From Epinephelus fuscoguttatus (Eukaryota; Chordata; Actinopteri; Perciformes; Serranidae): a stretch of DNA of 64,000 bases. This document shows positions 33,201-55,945 of the stretch, piece after piece. Position 1 is the stretch's first letter; every line of letters begins with the position of its first letter. The notes under the pieces are model-generated. The model saw nothing but the letters and a program-made list of their open reading frames with translations, was not told the origin of the DNA and ran no database searches. Location of the stretch: positions 3,924,922-3,988,921 of the forward strand of contig NC_064756.1 in the NCBI RefSeq assembly GCF_011397635.1. Direction: 5' to 3'. A program made the position numbers and the translations under genes.

Positions 33201-36200
33201 GCACAGTGAAAATGAAGCTAAAACCCAAAGCAAGTTAGCTAAGCTTGCTCCTTACAAAATCCAAAGTGTATAGAATTTGTGGTTTTACGTCACTGCTAGG
33301 TTGCCAGGCAACCAGCAAAGACTCCAGGATGTCAACGCGCCTGGTGAAGAAATAGTCCAGAAAGAAGAAGCAATAATTGATCAATCTCTGAGGGAAATTC
33401 AATCTTTTCACTCTGTTGTCATACACACACACCTGAAATACACACACATGCACAAACAGGAGATGTCGGAGCGAGGGGCTGCCCGTGGACAGGCGCCCCG
33501 AGCAGTTGCGCTTTTCTAGTCTTCCAACCACTCAAAGCACTCTCACACTACATGTCACATTCACCTATTCACACACACAGTCAGACACTGGTGGCCGAGG
33601 CCCTCATACATGGTACCAGAGAGGTGCCACCTCTCACACACACACCGATACTTAGACATGCGGACTGGTGGATCGAACCGCCGATCTTCCAGTTAGTGGA
33701 CAACCTGCCCCACCTCTGAGCCATAGCCACCCCAGTCCATGCTTCATATTTGGTCTGGACGGGGACTTGAGCTAGCGACCCTCGGGTTCCCAGACCAAGT
33801 CCCTACGGACTGAGCAACTGCTTCCCCTAGTTGTGTGTTTCCACTAGGGCTGCAACTGACGATTACTGTCATTATCAATTAATCTGCCTATTGTTGTCTC
33901 AATTAACTGTTTTTATCAAAACGTCAGAAAATTGTTAGAAAGGCCCCGCACTATTTCCCAGAGCCCAAGGTGACGTCTTCAAGTTGTATGTTTAATCCGA
34001 CCACCGTCCAAGATCTAAAGCCATTCAGTTTTTTTCATCAGATATGACAAAGAAAAGCCTCAAACTCTCTCATTGAAGAAGCAAGAAACCCAAATACCAC
34101 GCCAAGCCAATCATTTTTTTTAATAGAAGTTCTTTGGATGTATAAAAGCGGGTTGTTGGCAACCTCAGATTATGTGTCTACTCCTCCATTACCCTACAAA
34201 TTACTCATATTCCTGTAGCCTGTAAGGGTCCTCAAAGGGGTCCTGTCTTTTCTATATATGTATGTGCACATAAACTAAACTAAATCTAAACTAAATGATA
34301 ATTCAATTGTCAAAACTATTGCCAATTAATTTTCTGTTGGTCAACTAATCAATGAACCAACTACTCGTTGCTCCAGTCTTCATGGATCAGTGAACTGAAG
34401 AGGTACTGACAGGTGGATTTCATTAACTCTGTGGTGTTAAGAACCAGGGTTGTGTGCTGAGCTAACCTGCTGCTGGCTGTAGCTTCATATTCAATCGACA
34501 TATATGAGCGGTGTCTTTCTTCTCATCTAACTCTCGGCAAGAAAGCAAAAAAGCCTCTTCCCCAAAATGTCAAACTTCTTTTTTACGACTGTACACATAT
34601 ATGCACATAATCTCATGATTGTCCCAAAACTACAACAACTATTCCTGGAAAGTTACGACAGCTGACTTTTATCAGCCCTGCAGCACTGATTGAGCTCATG
34701 ACACCTTTCCCTCATGACAAAAATAACTCTTAAAATACATGCACTGTGGTCATTTTATGTGATCTGGTGTAATTAATGATAAAAATCATGACTACATTTT
34801 AATTTTCCGCTCCCAGACCCTGACAATGTGCATGCTGACTCACTGTTGTGGCTTACTGGAACACTTAAAGTGGAACAGACCCATTGTTAATGCTGGAAAT
34901 TACACATGTGCCTCTCCCACCTTCACACATCCAAATATCTGCTGAGGAAAAGGTCAGTTGAAACTCACTCAGTCTGTCTGGTTCGACCTCTGCTCAGGTT
35001 GAGGATGGGTGGAGGCTGGGACGTTACTGAGGTCACCAAACTTTATAAACTGATAGGACTGGTAAAGGTGTGAGCTGCTCTCCCCCAAGTGCATCAAAAG
35101 TAAGAGAAGAATTTTTGGAGTGCCGTCCTATGTATCAGTATCTTCGGGTTTTGCAGTGTTGGTTGGACAGAGCACACAATGTGGAGACTTCATCTTACGC
35201 TCTGGGAAATTTTAACAGGCACATTCACTAGTTTTTGGAATAAAACTGTGAGTTCCAGCTGTAGAATCTCATCAAGGTTATTAGCATGTGCTGTATAATG
35301 GTTGGGAGAGAGCTCCTGCCCCAAGCGAGGGAGTTCAAGCATCTCAAGGTCTTGTTCCCAAGTGATGGCAGAATGGAGCGTAAGATGGATCAGCGGTTTG
35401 GTGCGACGTCTGCAGTGATGTGGGCGCTTATTTGAAAATCCCACCCTCATTCATCACAAGATAATCAAAGAGAAATGATTTTTCATGGTTAGCTGGTTGA
35501 GAGCACAACATGGAGTTCATTATGTGATATTTGTCTGCCAGATTTTTTAAGCTGCACCATCAAAGGCCTTGGTCTGCTTTGGTACATTTGGGGATAGAGA
35601 AGATTTGGGTCGCAGAGAGTTTACTGTACTTGAAGTCTTTGGTGATGTTGTCGTAGGTCTTGGGGTCCTTCAGGAGCTCCACGAGGGTATCTGAAGCCTT
35701 CTTTACCATCAGTGGGCACTCTGCGTTCTCTGAGGCCAGCGAACGCCACACAACCTCCAAGTACTCTGGCAAAACATAAAGACAAAGGGAGGGGCGGACA
35801 CTTAAACCTGGGCTGCTATAAAAAGACCACAATAATACACAGTAACCCTGCTTAAACATACAGGACTATTCTGAGGCGCTGCGAAAGCACCAATTCATCT
35901 TGAGAAGAACTCGTGATCCCGGCTCCAGTCAAGTGCTTGAGAAAGTATTTGTTTTAAAAAGGTCTCAGTGAGGTTAAAAGTGAAATGATGAGTCTCAACC
36001 AAAGTGAATTTCACAGTTTATGAAACTGGTCTCAGAAGAGAAAGTCCACATTACAAAATCCTGGAATATTTCCTCTCTGAATGAGAGCCAACCTCTTACT
36101 GGTAGTAATGCTGACTAACTGCTGTGATGTTTGGGGGGAAATAATAACTCTCTGGTGCCACGGACCATCTGTGTGTTTGGTCTTGGATACTTGAATGTGG

Positions 36201-38787
36201 TCTGAATGTGTGTGATAGCGTTGCAGAGATAGCGTTGGTGTGTGGGTGGGACGGTGCAGGTCCATGTTCAAAGCTACTCTGACCTCGATTCCCGCCTGCA
36301 GCAGATCCGGAGGAAAACAACAGGCTGAGCCAAACACAACACAGACGCAGATAGAGAGTGAAGCCTTCCTCATCTTTGATCTGTCTGGGACTCTTCACGT
36401 CCAACACACTCAACAACAACAACTGGAAAATTGCAGTTAACTTCTGTCATTAGAGGAGCACAGTGTAGAGATGAGTGTTTGATGCATTATGTAAATGATA
36501 CAATTAAACAGGCTGAAGTCGCCCTTTATGTGTGTAGTTTATTTTCTGGCAGCAAGTAGAACTTAAATTCCCTGTTTTTTAGTTTGGCATTCATTCATTC
36601 ATTTTCTGTAACTGCTTATCCTGTTAAGGGTCACGGGTTGCTGGAGCCTGTCCCAGCTGCCATTGGGCAAGAGGCGGGATACACCCCAGACAACCATTCA
36701 CACTCACATTCACACCTACGGACAATTTAGAGTCACCAGTTAACCCGCATGTCTTTGGACTGTGGGAGGAAGCTGGAGCACCTGGAGGAAACCCACGCTG
36801 ACCCAGGGAGAACACGTAGGTTCGAAACCCCCACCCTGGGTACAAACTAGTAACCCTCTTGCTCTGAGGCGACAATTCTAACCACTGCACCACCATGCCA
36901 TCAGAGTTATATCTTTATCTCATATATCTTGATAAGATGACAGTGAAAACCAGTAGGTGTGTGTTATGTCTTCATACCTGGGAAGTTAACAGTAGCATAA
37001 ACCGGTGCACTCGTGGCCACAGAGGCATGGACCAGGTGAGGATACTTCAGCCTGAACCAAGCAGCAAGAGACCCCGGGTACGACCCACCGAACGCGACCC
37101 ACTTCCTGTTGATCAGCCCTCGAGCCTGCGCCATCACAGTGCGGAAGTGTGCCAGGTCTGCCAGCGCCTGACGGCTGCTGAGGAAACGCAGGTTGTCTGT
37201 GCTGAGGTCACTAAATGGAGAGAAGAGAGAGGCTTAATTTAAACAGCAGTTCGAGTGACACTGAGGTCTTCACATCATCCAGCCTGACCAGTAAGACCTG
37301 TTCTGAATGCAGGGCTGCCATCTAGTGGTGTAACAGCTACATCTGCTTCAGCTGCTGCACACAGGAAGCACATGAAGCTTGTGCCCTTTTGTTGATCCCA
37401 CAGTTTTGTGGAAGTAGTGCTGCTGAAACCTCTATCACTGCTCTTAATTTGAGGGTGACATAATGGCTGCCCTTTGGCACGGGTCATACTGTACAGTTAT
37501 ACTTCCTCTATCCCAGCTGGGAAACTATTTACATTTTACACCTACATTTTTAGTCTGTGGCGATGCTACAGTGTGACGAATCAAACCGACAGGGTGAAGA
37601 GACCAGAACCAGCTTTTACAAAGACAAACTTTTGATCATATTCACTGAAACTGTCTCCATATTCACACAGTGTTACATGAGACAGATAGTCTGTGTCAAA
37701 AATAATGTTCCTCCACCACTTCCTCCTCATAGTGGAACTTGAATCCACCACAGCTGTACGAAGACAACCAATCAGAGCCGAGGACTCTCTAAAGCAGCCG
37801 TCGATCATGTCAGTCACTGCTGTGACCTTTGGATGCTGTTATTACGTGCCACCTCTCGTTGTCACCTTCCTGCTCAAACACACCAAAGAAGAAAAAGCTC
37901 CAGAGTTCAATAAACAGATCTACAAGGATACTCCTTGCTGTGGCACAACCCTGCAATCCTTACTGGGAAAAACACTGTCTATTGGAAGCAGTGGCATTCC
38001 CATGGTTTATGCACTACTGGATTCATGCATGCCCAGAAAATAATATATATTTGCCAAGCCTTTAAAAACAATAAAAGCTTGAATCAAAAAAAAAAGAATT
38101 AACTGATCTAAACAGACTGGGAGTGAACACACCCTCATACAAGGTCAAGACTTGAAGGTCAAACATACATGGTTGGGTGACTCTCTCCGTAGAAGCGATG
38201 CTCCAGCATCAAGCAAAGAGCTCCCAGTTTCTCAGCATAGGTGAGCCAGGTGCCGGACTGCATCCAGGCTGGATTGGCCGGACCCTCTCCTCCTATCATC
38301 AGGAACACTGGACCGCCTGGTCTGTAGAAGGCTTCATTTACAAAGTACCTCTGAGGGGGAAAATAGAGAGAGTGTTTACAGTGGGAAAATATGTATCAGA
38401 GGTCAGGGCTGCATCAAAATATCTGTAGTCAGGTGAGCAGGTGCACACTGACACACTTCACTGTGCTGCATGTGATCATACACTGACTACATTTATAATG
38501 CTTTGTCCTGAGCAATGACTAGCTTCCTCTGGTCACTTCAAACCCTTGTAGGAAACACAACTCATAACCAGACTTACCTGCTTCCACTCTCTGGTGTCTG
38601 CTCCATTGAAGTGATCCAGTTTCTGAGTGAACCACTGCTGCTCAAACACAGCTCTCTGGTTGGTTTCCTGCTCCCGACTGAACCTCCTGAAGCCTTTAAA
38701 CTGTCCCTCTCCATCAACAAGCACAGACAACAACAACACAAACAAGGTGACGTTACACACAAACAACCCAAACCTCTGCAGAGCCAT
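18200..38787 (-). CDS. prss16: prss16: thymus-specific serine protease, S28 family (9 coding exons)
   Basis: Lysosomal/endosomal serine peptidase of family S28 (related to PRCP and DPP7). In mammals it is expressed in thymic cortical epithelium and shapes MHC class II peptides. Coding exons on the minus strand: 38787-38578, 38350-38169, 37210-36978, 35765-35630, 29479-29365, 23396-23195, 20416-20326, 20198-19996, 18309-18200. Phases join cleanly to 493 aa (human 514). The start [10 protein letters not shown] opens a signal peptide of about 26 residues; an ATG four codons upstream is possible but less like a signal start. [14 protein letters not shown] and EHRFYGES mark the hydrolase core. The catalytic set is Ser174 (GGSYPG), Asp436 (NGSIDPWH) and His461 (GTAHC). 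[15 protein letters not shown] and [10 protein letters not shown] favour PRSS16 over PRCP. Introns 4-6 are swollen by transposable elements. Confidence 0.93.
18704..19400 (+). mobile_element. piggyBac-like element remnant with N-terminal transposase-like frame
   Basis: It begins just after a TTAA (18700-18703) with AGAGGACCTAATATGC, close to the ends of fish piggyBac-like repeats. The frame 19080-19397 starts [17 protein letters not shown] and has an acidic stretch followed by a basic one, as at the N-terminus of piggyBac transposases. The DDE domain is missing and the right end is not seen. It lies in prss16 intron 8. Confidence 0.4.
19932..19944 (-). promoter_or_regulatory. candidate CTCF-type motif
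   Basis: The minus strand reads CCAGCAGATGGCG, which fits the CTCF core CCASYAGRKGGCR. It lies in prss16 intron 8, about 50 nt from exon 8. A motif match alone; chance or repeat origin is possible. Confidence 0.3.
21481..22145 (+). mobile_element. DNA element with a Myb/SANT-like frame, inserted in the LINE fragment
   Basis: It interrupts the LINE between GACCCAAAGAA and AGAGAATGTGGATAC. The left end reads TAGCCCCTTTTACAC; the right end, read inward, starts TAGCCTTAACAGG, so the inverted ends are short and imperfect. It carries the Myb-like frame at 21799-22047. Harbinger-type elements typically encode such a protein beside the transposase; no transposase is present here. The exact borders and target duplication are uncertain. 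Confidence 0.5.
21799..22047 (+). pseudogene. truncated Myb/SANT-like DNA-binding protein of a DNA transposon
   Basis: The frame opens [19 protein letters not shown] and continues with [17 protein letters not shown]. This follows the trihelix/Myb-like pattern: a Trp and acidic start, Leu-Leu helix, then 'Y-x-x-I-A-x-x-L-x-x-x-G'. After about residue 52 the similarity ends and the frame runs on only 30 codons, so the third helix and C-terminus are lost. Such proteins in Harbinger-like elements bind element ends and help import the transposase. This copy looks non-functional. Confidence 0.45.
23483..23586 (+). repeat. fragment of interspersed repeat family A
   Basis: Contains ATTCACTCATTCATTTTCCA, GCTTATCCTG and GGGCAAGAGGCAGGGTACA, matching 36590-36690. 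It is 3' truncated where the MITE copy 23587-23844 begins. Confidence 0.6.
23587..23844. mobile_element. second, diverged copy of the 12-bp-end MITE
   Basis: The right end ATAAATGAGACC (23833-23844) and inner blocks match the element at 15848-16038 in reverse orientation. About 60 bp near 23665-23735 are present here but absent from the other copy. The left end is worn. Confidence 0.55.
24338..24716. repeat. direct duplication of about 88 bp, 290 bp apart
   Basis: 24338-24425 and 24628-24716 share GCAGTTCATGCAAnAG / GCAATTCATGCAATAG, AGTCAACTGATC, ACCAACA and GATAGTA(A/T)CTGAACT in the same order. A piece of repeat family B lies between and after them. This is in prss16 intron 5. Confidence 0.6.
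26610..26905 (+). repeat. likely non-coding interspersed repeat
   Basis: Begins TTTAAAGAGGAACTCCACCA and continues with CAGTCTGTTTACAGGTATTA, wording I associate with a common fish repeat. There is no second copy in the window and no coding capacity. Confidence 0.3.
27056..27282 (+). mobile_element. full-length tRNA-derived SINE with target-site duplication
   Basis: The 5' head has a tRNA-like A box (TGGCTTAGGGGTAG, 27066-27079) and a perfect B box (GGTTCGACTCC, about 27120-27130). A long (CT)n tract (27154-27215), the body GTCTGTCCTATCGATTAAAGG and a poly-A tail follow. It is flanked by 15-bp duplications, AAAGTAGCTCCCGTT (27041-27055) and AAAGTAGCTCCTGTT (27283-27297), with one mismatch. 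Pol III promoter plus duplications and a poly-A tail mark LINE-driven insertion. It lies in prss16 intron 5. Confidence 0.85.
28881..28995 (+). repeat. hAT-like repeat end followed by poly-A
   Basis: Starts CAGGGGTGTCTCAAC and is followed about 90 bp later by a 24-bp A run (28973-28994). The starting word resembles hAT terminal repeats. No partner end is seen. Confidence 0.35.
29480..29642 (-). promoter_or_regulatory. very long polypyrimidine tract before prss16 exon 5
   Basis: On the coding (minus) strand about 160 nt of C/T-rich sequence runs directly into the exon 5 acceptor at 29480. The plus strand has several G-runs, including eight Gs near 29613-29620. A normal tract is 15-30 nt. Confidence 0.6.
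30090..31140 (+). mobile_element. RTE/Rex3-like LINE, RT palm to 3' end, degraded
   Basis: The most complete copy in the window. In shifting frames it encodes [30 protein letters not shown] (catalytic Asp pair), [41 protein letters not shown] and [15 protein letters not shown]. It ends in ATGGATGAGTGGATGAATGG. Stops and frameshifts (for example after 30609) break the frame. The endonuclease end is absent. It lies in prss16 intron 4. Confidence 0.75.
31722..31740. repeat. (TAA)n microsatellite
   Basis: Six ATA/TAA units; short. Confidence 0.8.
33130..33248 (+). repeat. interspersed repeat family C, plus copy
   Basis: TTTAAAGGAATAATTTGGGA, then GGAAGTTAGATGAAACTAG and AAGTTAGCTAAGCTTGC. The same order appears inverted at 34440-34590. 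Confidence 0.5.
33427..33835 (-). mobile_element. tRNA-derived SINE (family S1) split by a second SINE
   Basis: Read on the minus strand, the head (33835-33735) carries GGGAAGCAGTTGCTCAGTCC and GGGAACCCGAGGGTCG, the tRNA-like part. The tail (33505-33427) carries GGGGCGCCTGTCCACGGGCA and the end TTTGTGCATGTGTGTG. Between them is a different SINE (33506-33734). Copy 47950-48235 shows the two halves joined without that insert. Confidence 0.6.
33506..33734 (-). mobile_element. tRNA-derived SINE (family S2) nested in another SINE
   Basis: On the minus strand it starts GGGGTGGCTATGGCTCAGAG, with A-box-like TGGCTCAGAGG, then the B box GGTTCGATCCACC. It ends GTGCTTTGAGTGGTTGGAAG and ACTAGAAAAGCGC, the usual 3' end of a common fish SINE. 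It is complete or nearly so. Confidence 0.65.
33846..34395. repeat. non-coding repeat with weakly inverted ends (family D)
   Basis: Left end AGGGCTGCAACTGACGATTA; right end, read inward, GACTGGAGCAACGAGTAG. The first words are those of a very common fish repeat rich in 'ATTAATCGATTA'-like sequence. It includes the 34110-34260 block shared with 12440-12760. Confidence 0.4.
34440..34595 (-). repeat. interspersed repeat family C, minus copy
   Basis: On the minus strand it reads AAGTTTGACATTTTGGGGAA, GCCGAGAGTTAGATGAGAAG and GCAGGTTAGCTCAGC, the same order as 33130-33248 on the plus strand. Confidence 0.5.
35297..35430 (+). mobile_element. short RTE/Rex3-like LINE fragment
   Basis: GGTTGGGAGAGAGCTCCTGC to TCTGCAGTGATGTGGGCGCT matches the EFKYLGVLF region of the copy at 30510-30610. 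Both ends are truncated. Confidence 0.65.
36590..36900 (+). repeat. longest copy of interspersed repeat family A
   Basis: Runs from ATTCATTCATTCATTTTCTG through GGCGGGATACACCCCAGACA, CACACTCACATTCACACCTA, CATGTCTTTGGACTGTGGGA to TAACCACTGCACCACCATGCC. This is a familiar, very high-copy fish repeat. It lies in prss16 intron 3, next to exon 3. Class uncertain. Confidence 0.7.
37316..37328 (-). promoter_or_regulatory. candidate CTCF-type motif
   Basis: The minus strand reads CCACTAGATGGCA, a full match to the CTCF core CCASYAGRKGGCR. It is in prss16 intron 2. Confidence 0.35.
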
Positions 38788-40914
38788 GTTGGTGTGCACA
38801 GGGAAGCAGACAGGAACATGTGATTCTGTTCCATGGGGTCATATGACTTCTTCTTCTGCTACTTTAAGTGACTCGCAAAACACAGGAGATATGAGTGCTT
38901 CCGCATTTTCACGCACCACAGCAGGACACATGATACTGTTTTGTTTTCTTGCGTGAACATAGTTAATTTATATTATTAGTTTTATTAAATTAAAATTTTC
39001 TAAAAAATGTCTTATATGTCCGTACGTGTCACTACAACAACCTGTTTTAAAATATGGCCCTAAATGCATCGTGGATGCCTAAATAGCAGTTTAAAATTGT
39101 AGTTTTCCTCTGATTTTAACTGTTTTTAATGTAAAATAAAACGGAAAATTTCCTGTCTTTTAACCATGAACTTCACTGATCCCTATAGATGCAAACAAAA
39201 AAGACCCATTTTCCTGTTCATTAGGTCCCAGGTAGCCAAAATGACCCGGCCCAGCTTCGGCCCAAACTTAGCATGCTAGATGCAATTAGCTCAGCATGGA
39301 TGATGGCTCAGAATTGGGCCATATCAGCTGTTATCAAATTTGATCTGGCCCAGCTTCGGCCCAAACTTGGCATGCTGGATGAAATTAGCCGGGCCACATC
39401 TGGTTGCCTGACTTGGCTACGACTTCGACATGACTGGTGCCCCAGAATCTGACCAAATCAGCTGGCCCAACTCCGAATGCTGACACTGCCATCACTGGGC
39501 CATTATCAAAAATGACCTGGCCCGGCTTTGGCCCAAACTCAGCATATCGGAAGAAATATGTCGGGACACGTCTGGTTGCCTGACTTGGCTACGACTTCGA
39601 CATGACTGGTGCCCCAGAATCTGACCAAATCAGCTGGCCCAACTCCGAATGCTGACACTGCCATCACTGGGCCATTATCAAAAATGACCTGGCCCAGCTT
39701 CGGCCTAAACTCAGCATGCCGGATGACATTAGCTGGGCCACGTTTGGTTGCCCAACTAAGCCTTGGTCAGTAGAACAAAAAATAAAAATAAAATGAATAA
39801 TACTAATAAAACAAAAACAGGCCTATCTCAAATCAACCTAAACATATCTAGTAATGAAAACAATTTAAGAGCTCTCTTGTCTTTTATAATTCTCAGTCAC
39901 TTAATCAAGAGTTTTACCTCCAATTAATCAAACCAGATTTGGTCTTAAAGTATCTATATTTAAACTTTAACAAGACAACACTGAGAACCAAGTCTGCATC
40001 CTTATTTTTAACACAAACCCCAAATTTGATTGTCTTCACTGCCAAATGTGACAACTCATGAGTATAACTACCACTGTAACTATGTTATATCTGCTTGCAG
40101 ATGTGCCCAGCTTGTCAGTCTTGAGAGATTTTGCACCTAAACTAGATACTGTAAATCATATTGTGTCATTACACGATTTAACAGAGACTTGATTTTGGGT
40201 ATCAACATGCATATTACCCAGAAATCATCATTACATATCTGTATATCACAAAAACTACAAAAGAAAATAGGAAATTATTAATTTAGATAACTAGTCTTTT
40301 ATAGTTGTGGATTTTTCTCATAGTTTATGTAGAATAATTGTGTAATCTGTCATAGATTTATACTATTTTACAAAAACAGCAAACCATGATGGAGTTGGGT
40401 TTGCCTTTTGAGGGCACATAAAGAAAATTGCACCATTTATGATTTAATATGAGTTTCTTTTCTGAACACAGATGTATTCCTCTCTGCCCACACTGTCTTT
40501 ATTTATGCCCCTGACTGACTGAAAATAGAAAAACACGTGCTGAACTTTCAATTCCCCTTTTGCAGTATGTACAATTATTTGCATCAGAATTCCATCTTGA
40601 TCTTATGAATTCATTGTTGAATAAATCTAATGTACAGTGTTGAAGTTCAGCTGTTTCATCTGAGGAAGAAGTGAGAATTAAATATATCTTTTCCTTATTC
40701 TTTCCTTATATTTCTTATTCTTTTAACCGTGAGGATAGGCCACCTCTTGAAATTCCCGTTGTTTTGCTGGACTTGAAGTACCCACACACAGCCGTATCAA
40801 CTCTCCACCAGCAGGGGCGCTACAGTAAAATCACAGCACATTTATTACACAGAAGAAGAAGAAAAGGTCCCCCTCAGTTCCGTTTGCTAGCCGACAGTTC
40901 ACAGAGCCGCAACT
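38788..40914. promoter_or_regulatory. divergent intergenic region between prss16 and psmd2
   Basis: prss16 (minus) and psmd2 (plus) are head to head with 2.1 kb between start codons. The region holds the 172-bp tandem repeat (39242-39760), then AT-rich sequence with no recognisable exon. The psmd2 promoter, just before 40915, shows no clear TATA box. Confidence 0.55.
39242..39760. repeat. 172-bp tandem repeat (about 2.5 full units plus a shortened unit)
   Basis: Unit starts, marked by TGAYCYGGCCCRGCTTYGG, lie at 39242, 39341, 39513 and 39685. The spacing is 99, 172 and 172 bp; the first unit lacks about 73 bp. 39401-39512 and 39573-39684 are almost identical (112 bp), whereas the GGCCCAAACT-to-GGGCCAC parts differ. 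No coding capacity. Confidence 0.9.
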
Positions 40915-55349
<14,435 letters not shown>

Positions 55350-55945
55350 GCTGCCCTCTTCTTCTCACTGGCCTCCCCCTGTGTTTGTAAGGGTAGCCCT
55401 CCATGGCTCTTGGCAGTTGTTATATTTAGTTGTTTACTGCATGGCTGAAAAGAGCGCGGCAGGCCTATCCTTCTTTCTCACTGTGTCCTCGCTCTGTTTC
55501 CTGTGGCCCGGCTCCAGCAGCCATGAAAAATGGATGGTTGGGGTCTGGTTAATTGGACTGGGATGACACAGGGAGGGTTAAACTGGGACCTCATCCACTC
55601 TACATAGATGGTTTCCTCATTGCCCTAATTTTGATCCACCTCTCCCGCGTGTACTGAACCAGCTGTTAGACTGACCCGGGGCCAGTTCAGACGTGGGAAC
55701 TGTTCGCCACCCTCCTGTACATGTCATCAGTAAATGAAAACAGCTGCTCAGTCCACCTCCATGCTTCAGATGTTTTTCTTTCCCCCACACACCTTACACC
55801 CTCAGTCATCTTTTGTAATTAAACATATGAAAGTTTGTCTTCGTCATCAGGTTTTGCTTCTGTTTTTATTTTATTTTTTTGGTTTTGTTACAGTACTGTA
55901 AAAGGTTGAATCAAAAATAAAAAGTCAGATCCACGTGGTGGAAAC
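55350..55945 (+). other. psmd2 3' UTR with poly(A) signal
   Basis: Follows the stop codon. AATAAA at 55916-55921 is the likely poly(A) signal, giving a 3' UTR of about 590 nt. An open frame of 130 codons overlapping the last exon is out of frame and not coding. Confidence 0.75.

Noticed and set aside
36032-36422. Overlapping minus-strand open frames near prss16 exon 3
   Set aside because: Considered as an extra prss16 exon, but the exon 3 to exon 4 join (36978 to 35765) is in phase and the frames have no S28 similarity.
37581-38065. Overlapping open frames in prss16 intron 2
   Set aside because: The wording looks like a dispersed fish repeat and no coding family fits; I could not find a second copy in the window, so it is not listed as a repeat either.
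40806-40823. CTCF-like word CCACCAGCAGGGGCGCTA at the psmd2 promoter
   Set aside because: One G short of the core, so the spacing does not fit the consensus.
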